A model generated the notes under the pieces. It ran no database searches and was not told the DNA's origin. It saw nothing but the letters and a program-made list of their open reading frames with translations. From positions 1-34,406 of the forward strand of contig JAODGF010000005.1 in NCBI GenBank assembly GCA_025464645.1: DNA of 34,406 nt, in the 5' to 3' direction. Of the stretch, positions 1 to 7,910 are shown in pieces. Within the stretch, counting starts at the first letter, position 1. Each line of letters opens with the position of its first letter. The stretch is from Methanosarcinales archaeon (GTDB lineage Archaea > Halobacteriota > Syntropharchaeia > Alkanophagales > Methanospirareceae). A program made the translations under genes and the position numbers.

Positions 1-41
1 ACAGTTGGCTCAGACCCGCATGTTAAAACCGCGGGACACTA

Positions 42-950
42 TCATGCGCAATCATTTATTTTCCACATTAGTTGTTGTTCAAAGGTGGAATGGGGTTTGA
101 ATCTCTTTTTGCATCTTTCAATGCTATCTCCAACGACTTGTATCTCGGAGATATTCCCGATACCAACTTTCGCTTGGTTACAGTAGTTCAGATAGCCTAT
201 CTGAGAGATTTTAAATCCCATTACCTCTGCAGCAATTGTATCCGCAGCTAAAAAATCAGTACTGGATATTGCCACCCCGAGGATGACAGGTTCACCATCC
301 ACTGGTCCGTTGCCCTCCATGCCAAAGAACCCGTCTATCACACTTAAATGCGGTGGAACCAGCTTAGCCAGCTTAAAGAGGCTTAAGTTTATTGCCTGGT
401 ATCCCTGATGCATTCTACTCTTATCGTGATCGATAAGACTCCCCATGACCATGTTCTTTAAAGAAAGCGTAGCTATAACAGTGTCATGGGTTTTAGGCGG
501 GGTGAGCGAGACCCTGAAATCGCTCTCGACTGCTGTCTTTGAAATTTTTAGCGTTAAGGGCTCTAAGTTTCTGTCGAAAACATTTACCTCGACATACTCA
601 TCTTCATTCAAATCCAGAAATTCTATATCGTATTGGTTTTTCAAGCTCAAATAGCCGAAATTTTTAAAACCATCCACGGCTGTGGCGTCAGCTGGTCCCT
701 CTCCAACTAAAAACTTCTTCACACCCAGTTCGGATAGGAAATCTAATGTTGCGCGAATAGCATCAACATGGGTCGCGGCAAGCTGTACTCGTGTAGATAC
801 CATGTTCGGCTTAATGAGCACCTTCCTCTTATTTTTTACTCTGTTGACAACGTCTTTTTTGATAAGGTTCAAAGAAGCTGTGACATTGTTATACCTACTT
901 TCACCTTTCTTCAAGGCGACCCGAGCCGCAGCTTTTGGTGTCTGAGACAT
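42..950 (-). CDS. DUF362 domain protein
   Basis: The 302-residue product matches the DUF362 family. The visible family segments are the early VLIKPNMVS strand, the VGEGPA turn, the TPPKTHDTV and LSLKNMVMG segments mid-protein, and DGFFGMEGNGPVDGEPV followed by FLAADTIAAEVMGF near residue 200-245. The family is often annotated as iron-sulfur or cofactor related. Longer members carry a ferredoxin-type 4Fe-4S domain, but no CxxCxxC cluster is present here, so this is the short form with only the DUF362 core. No signal peptide or membrane helix is seen, so the protein is probably cytoplasmic. It is monocistronic; the next gene on the same strand lies more than 230 bases upstream. The stop is followed by a short GC-rich inverted repeat (about 16-37) without a T tract. 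The specific substrate is unknown. Confidence 0.85.
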   Translation of the reverse strand: MSQTPKAAARVALKKGESRYNNVTASLNLIKKDVVNRVKNKRKVLIKPNMVSTRVQLAATHVDAIRATLDFLSELGVKKFLVGEGPADATAVDGFKNFGYLSLKNQYDIEFLDLNEDEYVEVNVFDRNLEPLTLKISKTAVESDFRVSLTPPKTHDTVIATLSLKNMVMGSLIDHDKSRMHQGYQAINLSLFKLAKLVPPHLSVIDGFFGMEGNGPVDGEPVILGVAISSTDFLAADTIAAEVMGFKISQIGYLNYCNQAKVGIGNISEIQVVGDSIERCKKRFKPHSTFEQQLMWKINDCA

Positions 951-1181
951 TTATTTTATTTAAATAAAAAGCTTTAATTATGTAAATATAACACATAGAG
1001 GTTGTAATCATGGATAGAATTCCGCCTATTGATGCTTTTATGAGTAAAATCTGGCATTTTTCTGCCTTTTACCGCAAGGACCGCAAAGGTTTATAAGGCA
1101 GATTTCAACCTGCGAATCACCTCATAATCGCCTTTAAGTCGATGTATTAACGCTATATCACACAATGGAAGATCGGACAAA

Positions 1182-2210
1182 TTATGAAAAAACAACCTGA
1201 GCTAACTTAAAAGGGTCCGAAGAGATAACAGAAGCCGCATAAAGTTCCATAGCTCCTATATCAGAATTTCTATCCTCTAACGAACCCCTATCCACAAGCC
1301 TGGCGATATGATAATCTTCTAACTGAAATATAGCTAAGTTGAATGATTGCACACCTATATTGAAATAGCTTCTCAATAATTTGTAAATCGTATCAGCCAT
1401 TTCATCGCTTTTCCTCGCTTTGCTGATAACAAAAATCTCCTTCTCTTTTACCGGCGTCAAATAAAACAAAATTCTTTCGCCTTTATTCTCTTTCGCAAGT
1501 CCTAAACCCTCATGAACTCTGTACAAATCCTCAATATAGGAAGCGTTAAATTCTCTTTTATAATTTGCTGTGACTTTTTCTAAAACTTCTAATTTACCAT
1601 ATCTCGTCCTCGAAGCTGTTAATTGTATATGCCCGTGAATAATCGAAGCTCCACTCCTCCAGAGGCAATTCCAGAGGAAGAACTTCTGCATCTTCTTTTC
1701 TTCTATTTTGGAGACCTCTTCAAACCAGCGTTCCCCGGTTCTTAAGTAATCCTCTACGCATTCCTTTTTTATCTCCAGAGGGTTGTGTTCCTTGAAAATT
1801 ACCAGGCTATGGAAGGAATCATACTTTGCTATGTTGCTTCCCGTGATACAATATTCTCCCTTCACTCTGCCAAACACGTCTGCTGGTGTTTGCCATTCGG
1901 GATTACAAAAAAGACAATTCTCTTTCTTCTTTAGCTCCTCTAACCCAATCGCTGATTTCGCTTCGATTGGTCTATCAGTCCTTAACATGTTAAATAAGCT
2001 GTGCTCGCCGGTAAACTTGTTTTTTATAGACACTATTTGCTGTTTTTCCACTCGCTCAAGAGACCCAAACCTCTTTTTTACCCAGTTCTCCATCTCCACG
2101 GGAATTTTTAGACTGCCCGTGGAAATTTCGAGTGAATAAAAGCGATTGAATAACTTCCTGGAATCTCTTGAAAGGTGTTCAACCCCTTTGTCGAGCTCCG
2201 TTATTTTCAT
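1182..2210 (-). CDS. GalT-like HIT-superfamily nucleotidyltransferase
   Basis: The 342-residue protein resembles galactose-1-phosphate uridylyltransferases and related nucleotide-sugar phosphorylases. Evidence seen: a CxxC pair at Cys99/Cys102 (CLFCNPEW), as in the zinc site of GalT, and GASIIHGHIQ with His192-x-His194-x-Gln196, matching the catalytic His-Pro-His-x-Gln of GalT. In GalT the histidine forms a covalent nucleotidyl intermediate that swaps UMP between hexose-1-phosphates. The usual Pro between the histidines is Gly here, so it is a divergent member and the nucleotide (UDP or ADP) is not predictable. It is divergently transcribed from the glycosyltransferase operon with only 94 bases between the starts, which suggests a role in supplying or recycling nucleotide-glucose for that pathway (inference). 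An AGAAAGG ribosome-binding site directly precedes the ATG. Confidence 0.72.
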   Translation of the reverse strand: MKITELDKGVEHLSRDSRKLFNRFYSLEISTGSLKIPVEMENWVKKRFGSLERVEKQQIVSIKNKFTGEHSLFNMLRTDRPIEAKSAIGLEELKKKENCLFCNPEWQTPADVFGRVKGEYCITGSNIAKYDSFHSLVIFKEHNPLEIKKECVEDYLRTGERWFEEVSKIEEKKMQKFFLWNCLWRSGASIIHGHIQLTASRTRYGKLEVLEKVTANYKREFNASYIEDLYRVHEGLGLAKENKGERILFYLTPVKEKEIFVISKARKSDEMADTIYKLLRSYFNIGVQSFNLAIFQLEDYHIARLVDRGSLEDRNSDIGAMELYAASVISSDPFKLAQVVFS

Positions 2211-2272
2211 CCTTTCTCTTCTCTTTCTATCTGATCTTCAAGTATAAAATCTAAGCATTAAACAAGATAAAA

Positions 2273-2280
2273 TTTATATA
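2273..2280 (+). promoter_or_regulatory. TATA box of glycosyltransferase operon
   Basis: TTTATATA sits about 25-28 bases before the ATG at 2305. That is the archaeal spacing expected if transcription starts at or very near the start codon, giving a leaderless first gene. No Shine-Dalgarno sequence precedes this ATG, which agrees. Confidence 0.55.
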
Positions 2281-2304
2281 ATAGAAGAGCAAAAAATAAT
2301 AAAC

Positions 2305-3561
2305 ATGAGAATAGGCTATTTCGTTTGGGAATATCCGCCGAGAATAATCGGCGGCTTGGGAACTTATGCAGAGAATATTTGCCCGGCGATACTGGACTTA
2401 GGACACGACATCTCCGTGTTTACGATGAACGACGGAACGCTAAAAACAAGAGAGATATTAAAAGGCATTGATGTCAACAGACCGATGCTCGCAGATGGAA
2501 GCGGCATACTTCCTATATTCCTGACGGAAGACCTGAGAAGGTGGGGCACGGGAATAAAATTCTTCAATGACGTGCTTATATACAACATCCTCAGCGCTAC
2601 TAAATTCGTTAACGAACTCATAAAAAAAGAAGGTTATCACTTCGATATAATCTGCGCACATGACTGGTTGAGCGCGATGGCAGGGATAATGATAAAGCAA
2701 GAGACAGGTTTACCATTTGTGTTCCATCTTCATTCAACCGAATGGGGTCGTTCGCTTGACGGTGGCTCAGAGACGGTGCTTCATATTGAGAAGACCGCGG
2801 CTGATGTTGCTGATAGGATAATAACAGTAAGCTACCCGATGGAAGAGGACCTCATAAGGCATGGCTTCGAGCCCGATAAAATAAAAGTCTGCTGGAATGG
2901 CATTCGTGTGGATAAATACGACCCGAATAGGCTTGCGACTGAGGATATTATGCGATTACGGAGCAGATATGGAATTGGACCCGAAGAGAGGATGATACTG
3001 TTTGTTGGTAGATTGACTGCGGTAAAAGGTGTCGTGAACCTGGTGAAAGCAATGTCCACGGTTATAAGCAAGCATCCCGAGTCAAAGCTGGTAATTCTTG
3101 GCAAAGGTGAGTTAGAGCGGACTGTTTCAGACCTGATAAACAGATTGGACGTAGGAGAAAAAGTGAAGACGAGATTTGAATTTGTATCCGAAGAGGAAAG
3201 GATATTGCATTACGGCGCTTGTGATATATTTGTTGCTCCTTCAGTGTACGAGCCCTTTGGTATCATTGCCTTAGAGGCGATGGCGATGGAGAAGCCAGTT
3301 GTAGTTGGTGCCAGAGGTATCAGTGGGTTCCGAGATTTTGTTATCCCTTCAGGGCATGACCAGACAGGCGTTCATGTTGATGGCAGTAATTCCGCAGATA
3401 TAGCATGGGGAATAAATTCTCTACTTGAGGACATAGAAGGAGCGCGAGAAATGGGTAAAAGAGGTAGAAGACGGGTGAAAAAGTACTTCACCTGGGATAA
3501 AATTGCAGAATATACCATTGCGATATATGAGGATGTCATAAAGGAGGTGGGGAAGAAATAG
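2305..3561 (+). CDS. GT4 glycosyltransferase, glycogen-synthase-like (intact copy)
   Basis: The 418-residue GT-B fold enzyme of family GT4/GT5 type probably extends an alpha-1,4-glucan from ADP- or UDP-glucose in the cytoplasm. All expected motifs are visible: the N-terminal glycine loop IIGGLGTYAE (Gly16-Gly17), ICAHDW with His119, HLHSTEWGRS, the donor-phosphate motif VGRLTAVKG with Arg236 and Lys241, and the E-x7-E motif EPFGIIALE with Glu316 and Glu324. The product ends in a charged helix. It is first in an operon; its near-duplicate begins 3 bases after its stop, and a GH57 enzyme, a winged-helix protein and another GT4 follow. The neighbourhood supports glycogen or starch-like polymer metabolism. 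A different glucan or a cell-envelope sugar remains possible because GT4 specificity cannot be read from motifs. Confidence 0.82.
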   Translation: MRIGYFVWEYPPRIIGGLGTYAENICPAILDLGHDISVFTMNDGTLKTREILKGIDVNRPMLADGSGILPIFLTEDLRRWGTGIKFFNDVLIYNILSATKFVNELIKKEGYHFDIICAHDWLSAMAGIMIKQETGLPFVFHLHSTEWGRSLDGGSETVLHIEKTAADVADRIITVSYPMEEDLIRHGFEPDKIKVCWNGIRVDKYDPNRLATEDIMRLRSRYGIGPEERMILFVGRLTAVKGVVNLVKAMSTVISKHPESKLVILGKGELERTVSDLINRLDVGEKVKTRFEFVSEEERILHYGACDIFVAPSVYEPFGIIALEAMAMEKPVVVGARGISGFRDFVIPSGHDQTGVHVDGSNSADIAWGINSLLEDIEGAREMGKRGRRRVKKYFTWDKIAEYTIAIYEDVIKEVGKK

Positions 3562-3564
3562 GGG

Positions 3565-4830
3565 ATGCGAATAGGCATTTTCGTAGGAGAATACCCGCCG
3601 AGGATAATCCGCGGCATAGGAACTTGTGCAGAGAATGTATGTCAGGCAATGATAAACGCAGGGCATGATGTCTCTGTGTTTACGATGAATGACGGAACGC
3701 TAAAAACAAGAGAAGTATTAAAAGGAATTGATGTCAACAGACCGATGCTCGTGGACGGAAGCAACATACTTCCCCAGGTGTTAGCCAAGGAAGATCTGGG
3801 AAGATCAGGCACGGGAATTAGATTCTTCAACGATGTAATTATGTACAACATTCTCAGCGTCACTAAATTCGTTAACCAGCTCATAAAAAAAGAAGGTTAT
3901 AAGTTTGATATAATCTGTGCATACGACTGGAGAAGTGCGATCGCAGGGATAATGATAAAGCAAGAGACGGGTTTACCTTTTATCTTTCATCTTCAATCAA
4001 CCGAAGGAAGTCGTTCCATGGGCGGAGGTTCTGCGATTATTCGTCATATTGAAGAAACCGCTGCTGCGGTTGCAGACCGTGTAATAACAGTATGCTATCC
4101 AATGCAGGAGTATCTGACAATGCATGGCTTTGATGCGACAAAGATAAATGTCTGCTGGAATGGCGTCAATTTAGATAAATATGATCCAAAGAAGGTTAAG
4201 GAAGATGAGATTCAAGAGTTAAGGAGCAGATACGGGATTGGACCGAGAGAGAAGATGGTGCTTTTTGTAGGTGGATTAGCTACGGTAAAGGGGATTATAA
4301 ACCTGGTGGAAGCGATGCACGAAGTTACAAGGAAACATCCAGAGGCAAAACTGGTTATTCTTGGCAAAGGAGAGTTAGAACGAGTAGTTTCCTATTTGAT
4401 AGAAGAACTGAACATCGGTGAAAAAGTGAAGACGAGGTTTGAGTTTGTAACCGAAGAGGAAAGGATATTACATTATGCCGCTTCCGATATAGTTGTTTGC
4501 CCTTCTCTATACGAGCCTTGCTGCGTCATTTCTTTAGAGGCGATGGCGATGGAGAAGCCAGTTATAGTTGGGTCTAAGGCTATTTGCAACTCATGTGACC
4601 AGGTAATTCCTTCGGGGCATGAACAAACAGGTGTTCACGTTGACGGTAGCAGTAAGCCAGATATAGCGTGGGGGATAAATACTTTGCTTGAAGACATGCA
4701 AAAAGCGAGAGAGATGGGTAAAAGGGGTAGAATGCGAGTGAAAAAATATTTCTCATGGGAGAAAGCAGCGGAACGCACAATTTCGATATACGAGGACGTG
4801 ATAAGGGAAGTGGAGGATGAGAAGAAATAA
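3565..4830 (+). CDS. Tandem GT4 paralog with altered active-site motifs
   Basis: This 421-residue protein is a close tandem duplicate of the preceding glycosyltransferase and aligns along the full length, with long shared stretches such as SVFTMNDGTLKTRE. The reading frame is intact, but positions invariant in the sister and in the third GT4 of the operon are changed. The glycine loop IIGG is IIRG (Arg16), AHDW is AYDW (Tyr120), VGRL is VGGL (Gly237, losing the donor-phosphate arginine), and EPFG is EPCC (Cys319-Cys320). Lys242 and both glutamates of E-x7-E (Glu317, Glu325) remain. I infer weakened or lost catalysis, making it a candidate regulatory or scaffold partner of the intact copy, though a changed specificity is possible. 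It is translated immediately after its sister and overlaps the next gene by 14 bases. Confidence 0.8.
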   Translation: MRIGIFVGEYPPRIIRGIGTCAENVCQAMINAGHDVSVFTMNDGTLKTREVLKGIDVNRPMLVDGSNILPQVLAKEDLGRSGTGIRFFNDVIMYNILSVTKFVNQLIKKEGYKFDIICAYDWRSAIAGIMIKQETGLPFIFHLQSTEGSRSMGGGSAIIRHIEETAAAVADRVITVCYPMQEYLTMHGFDATKINVCWNGVNLDKYDPKKVKEDEIQELRSRYGIGPREKMVLFVGGLATVKGIINLVEAMHEVTRKHPEAKLVILGKGELERVVSYLIEELNIGEKVKTRFEFVTEEERILHYAASDIVVCPSLYEPCCVISLEAMAMEKPVIVGSKAICNSCDQVIPSGHEQTGVHVDGSSKPDIAWGINTLLEDMQKAREMGKRGRMRVKKYFSWEKAAERTISIYEDVIREVEDEKK

Positions 4831-6352
4831 AGCGAATGACAAAAAGAGCATCTGCCTTGCTTTTGAGGTGCATCAACCTTTCAGACTAAGTAAAGACTTC
4901 TTCTGGAAAAAGCAAATGTTCAAGAGGGACGTGAAGGTAGAAGACCTCTTCGATTATTACTTCTTTAACGAAAAAGACAGAGAAGTGTTTGAGAAAGTAG
5001 CGATAAAATGCTATCGTCCTACGAATGAAATAATACTAAGGCTGATAGACGAACACAACGATTTTAAAGCTGCTTACAGCGTCTCTGGTGTGTTTGTGGA
5101 GCAATGCGAGAGATATGGTTTTGGTAAGGATATACTGGAGGATTTCCGACAGCTTGCATCGAGCAGAAAAGTGGAGTTCTTAGACCAGACTTATTACCAT
5201 TCGCTGGTGGGTCTTTATGAGGAAGAAGGTGAATTCATCGAGCAGGTGCGGATGCATCGCGAATTAATGCGTGATTTAATTGGATATGAGCCATCCTTTT
5301 TTGAAAATACCGAACTGTTATATAACAACCGAATAGCGAAGCTCGTGGAGAACATGGGCTACCGGGGTATTTTCGCCGAGGGCGTGGAGAGAGTATTAAA
5401 CGGGAGGTCCCCAAACTACGTTTATGCGCCCTTAGGTTGCAAAAATTTAAAAGTCATGCTCAGAAACTACCCGTTAACGGATGACATAGGGTTTAGATTC
5501 TCACTAAAGAGCTGGAAAGAGTATCCTTTGAGCGCCTCTAAATACGCATCATGGCTCGATGCAACCCCGGGACAATGCATAAATATATTTTTAGACTACG
5601 AAACGTTTGGCGAGCATCACTGGGAAGATACGGGGATATTTGAGTTTTTAAGGGAGTTTCCCATGCATGTATTGAAATACAAGATGGAATTTTCAACACC
5701 TTCGGAGATAATAGAGAAGTATAAGCCGATAGGGGTAATAGACGTGCGGAATTTAGAGACGACATCATGGGCTGATGTGGAGAAAGACACTTCTTGTTTC
5801 ATCGGTAATACAATGCAGTGGGCATGTTACGAATATCTGAGATGGCTTGAACCTTACGTAAAAGAGTCAAGGAACGAAGAACTGCTGAAAATATGGCGAT
5901 ACCTTGGCATAAGTGACCACCTTTATTATATGTTCACGGTAGGCGGCGCATCAGGTGACGTGCACAGTTATTTTTCCCATTTCGAGAAGCCCTACGATGC
6001 CTTTGTCGCTTTGTTCTCTGTCATTCACGATTTTGATGCCCGCTTAAGAGCAAAGATAAAAAAAGCGGATTATCCTTTCGTCTTTCGCGATGGGACAAAG
6101 GTATGGAGTTTGAAGGGACTATGTGAATATCTAAAGAGAAAGCCGGGGGATGAAATGGATGAAGCTATAATGGGATATGTGGAAAGAGGCGATTTTGAGC
6201 GCTGGATAAGGGAAAGTGTAGGAGAAGAGGAGATAGCGAAAGAAGTAGGGAATTTGAGTTCGAGCATGGAAAGGCATGAATATGCTGCGGGTGTGTTACG
6301 GGAAAGGATATGTGAGATTGTTTCCAATAGTTTCTATAATATAAATCCTTAA
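4817..6352 (+). CDS. GH57 family glycoside hydrolase (alpha-amylase or glucanotransferase type)
   Basis: The 511-residue enzyme belongs to glycoside hydrolase family 57, which cleaves or transfers alpha-glucan chains. Visible family motifs: HQP near the N terminus (His19-Gln20-Pro21, CLAFEVHQPFRL), the FFENTELLYNN segment around residues 161-171, and FLDYETFGEHHW around residues 258-269, which carries the acidic and His residues typical of GH57 motif 4. A C-terminal helical region follows, as in archaeal GH57 amylases. No signal peptide is present, so it acts on an intracellular polymer. It overlaps the end of the preceding glycosyltransferase gene by 14 bases and has a GTGGAGG ribosome-binding sequence directly before its ATG, so translation is probably coupled. 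Synthase and GH57 together imply a build-and-mobilise storage cycle. Hydrolase versus 4-alpha-glucanotransferase activity cannot be decided. Confidence 0.82.
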   Translation: MRRNKANDKKSICLAFEVHQPFRLSKDFFWKKQMFKRDVKVEDLFDYYFFNEKDREVFEKVAIKCYRPTNEIILRLIDEHNDFKAAYSVSGVFVEQCERYGFGKDILEDFRQLASSRKVEFLDQTYYHSLVGLYEEEGEFIEQVRMHRELMRDLIGYEPSFFENTELLYNNRIAKLVENMGYRGIFAEGVERVLNGRSPNYVYAPLGCKNLKVMLRNYPLTDDIGFRFSLKSWKEYPLSASKYASWLDATPGQCINIFLDYETFGEHHWEDTGIFEFLREFPMHVLKYKMEFSTPSEIIEKYKPIGVIDVRNLETTSWADVEKDTSCFIGNTMQWACYEYLRWLEPYVKESRNEELLKIWRYLGISDHLYYMFTVGGASGDVHSYFSHFEKPYDAFVALFSVIHDFDARLRAKIKKADYPFVFRDGTKVWSLKGLCEYLKRKPGDEMDEAIMGYVERGDFERWIRESVGEEEIAKEVGNLSSSMERHEYAAGVLRERICEIVSNSFYNINP

Positions 6353-6369
6353 GCAGAAGGAGATGTAGC

Positions 6370-6567
6370 ATGATAGAAGAAATAGGAACGGCTGCCGGTG
6401 AGATATGGAATTTGTTGAATGAAAAAGGTGAGCTAAGCATAACCGGAGTGGTAAAAGAGATAAATGCCCCGCAAAGCACCGCGTACATGGGTCTTGGATG
6501 GCTTGCAAGGGAGAATAAGCTGGAATTCGTAAAAAAGAGCAGAGGAGTTCTCGTTAAGCTGAGGTGA
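6370..6567 (+). CDS. Small winged helix-turn-helix protein (DUF2582-like)
   Basis: The 65-residue protein is a single winged-helix domain of the DUF2582 type found in archaea and bacteria. EIWNLLNEKGELSITGVVKEI forms helices 1-2, the recognition helix is around NAPQSTAYMGLGWLARE, and the wing is KLEFVKKSRGVLVKL. AGAAGGAGATG precedes the start with the ribosome-binding AAGGAG at 6356-6361. It sits inside the polysaccharide operon, 17 bases after the GH57 gene, and its stop overlaps the next ORF. It may be a local transcription regulator of the operon, but DNA binding is only inferred from the fold, and some proteins of this family have no known target. Confidence 0.75.
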   Translation: MIEEIGTAAGEIWNLLNEKGELSITGVVKEINAPQSTAYMGLGWLARENKLEFVKKSRGVLVKLR

Positions 6568-6587
6568 GAGAACCGGAGAGACAGCAA

Positions 6588-7838
6588 GTGCAAAATCGCA
6601 TATTGACGCTTTCGTGGGAATATCCCCCGTATAAGATAGGTGGGATTGCAGAGCACGTTTACGAGCTGTCAAAGGCATTGACGAGAAAGGGGCGGGAGGT
6701 GCACGTGGTTACCTTAGGAACTTTCCCTTATGAGGAAAATGAAGGCGTGCATTTACATCGGATAGCAATTGATGCCTCAAAGCCTGATTTTATAACACGT
6801 ATGAATGAAGCGATGAAGGAAATCGGAGCTTCGATTATCGAATCCTCTAACACCAATATAGATATAGTCCATGCGCATGACTGGATGGTTGGTAGCGCTG
6901 CGATAGCACTGGCATCCAGATACAAAAAGCCGCTTGTAGCAACGATACACAGTACTGAATTTGGAAGGTCACGAGGAATAAATGAAGAATACCAGATGAG
7001 AATACATGAGGCTGAGGAACGGCTCGTAAGGTCATCAGACCATGTAATCGTGTGCAGCGAGAGCATGAAGAGAGAGATACAAGGCTTGTTTGGTGTTACA
7101 GAAAAAATTTCCGTTATTCCAAACGGGATAGATACATCTAAATTCGATTCCTTGGTTGATCGAGATGCAATAAAAGAAAAATTTTGTAGTCAGAGAAGTT
7201 CAAAGCTCATATTATTTCTCGGCAGGCTCGTTTATCAAAAGGGTGTGAACGTTTTGATAGGGGCGTTGCCAATAATCTTGGCACGATATTCAAAAAAGGA
7301 AGTGAAGCTTGTGATTGTAGGGGAAGGACCAATGAGAAAGCAACTGGAGATGGACGCTGCTTATTTAGGTGTATCAAAACACATTGTTTTTACTGGATTC
7401 CTTGATGACCACGAGGTTAGAAGTTTATTAAAATCCGCAGATGTGGTTGTTGTGCCTTCCCTTTATGAGCCTTTTGGAATAGTCGCTTTAGAGGCGATGG
7501 CGGCTAAGACGCCAGTGGTTGTGTCCGATATTGATGGTCTTTCTGAACTAATAAGTAAAGGAGAAGGCATAAAAGTACCACCTAACAGCTCTGAAAGACT
7601 TGCAGCCTCCATTATAAAAGTTCTGTCAGATACAGAAGCCAGTAAAAAAAGAGTAGAAGGAATAGTAGAAAAGGGCTTCAAAAAAGCTCTCTCTTTAAAT
7701 TGGGATATGATTACAGCGGCTACTATGGATGTTTATGCAAAGGTTTTAGCCACGACTCCCTCACCTGTGGAAGAAAAAGATATTGAAATAGAAACAGGAA
7801 CAGAGAAAGGGTGGCTATGGAAATATTCGTATTCGTGA
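6588..7838 (+). CDS. GT4 family glycosyltransferase
   Basis: The 416-residue GT-B glycosyltransferase is related to, but clearly diverged from, the two tandem copies upstream. Motifs are complete: WEYPPYKIGGIAEHVYE, VHAHDW with His97, TIHSTEFGRS, LGRLVYQKG with Arg213 and Lys218, and EPFGIVALE with Glu294 and Glu302. I chose the GTG at 6588 because GGAGAG lies 7 bases before it and because MQNRILTLSWEYPP then aligns with the N termini of the sister enzymes. An in-frame GTG at 6564 overlaps the previous stop and would add eight residues. It is the last gene of the polysaccharide operon, followed by a terminator hairpin. A role as a second glucan synthase or a priming or branching transferase is plausible but unproven. 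Confidence 0.8.
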   Translation: MQNRILTLSWEYPPYKIGGIAEHVYELSKALTRKGREVHVVTLGTFPYEENEGVHLHRIAIDASKPDFITRMNEAMKEIGASIIESSNTNIDIVHAHDWMVGSAAIALASRYKKPLVATIHSTEFGRSRGINEEYQMRIHEAEERLVRSSDHVIVCSESMKREIQGLFGVTEKISVIPNGIDTSKFDSLVDRDAIKEKFCSQRSSKLILFLGRLVYQKGVNVLIGALPIILARYSKKEVKLVIVGEGPMRKQLEMDAAYLGVSKHIVFTGFLDDHEVRSLLKSADVVVVPSLYEPFGIVALEAMAAKTPVVVSDIDGLSELISKGEGIKVPPNSSERLAASIIKVLSDTEASKKRVEGIVEKGFKKALSLNWDMITAATMDVYAKVLATTPSPVEEKDIEIETGTEKGWLWKYSYS

Positions 7839-7860
7839 AACACTTTTTCACGCTCTTTTT
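7834..7860 (+). terminator. Stem-loop terminator after polysaccharide operon
   Basis: CGTGAAA at 7834-7840 pairs with TTTCACG at 7846-7852 around a 5-base loop, followed by CTCTTTTT. The stem includes the stop codon of the last operon gene. It lies between convergent genes and could serve the + strand transcript. Confidence 0.5.
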
Positions 7861-7910
7861 GCTTTAAATCCCCTTATCCCCTCGAGATAAATTCTACTCT
7901 GATTACCCCT

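Noticed and set aside
1010..1096. A 28-codon open frame starting MDRIPPIDAFMSKI in the gap between the first two genes.
   Set aside because: It has no strong ribosome-binding site and no recognisable family, and such short frames arise by chance. It could be a remnant of an N terminus, but nothing supports this.
6165..6656. A 163-codon open frame on the minus strand.
   Set aside because: It lies antisense to the GH57 gene, the winged-helix gene and the start of the third GT4. Its product is Ser/Leu/Pro-rich, as expected from an antisense shadow.
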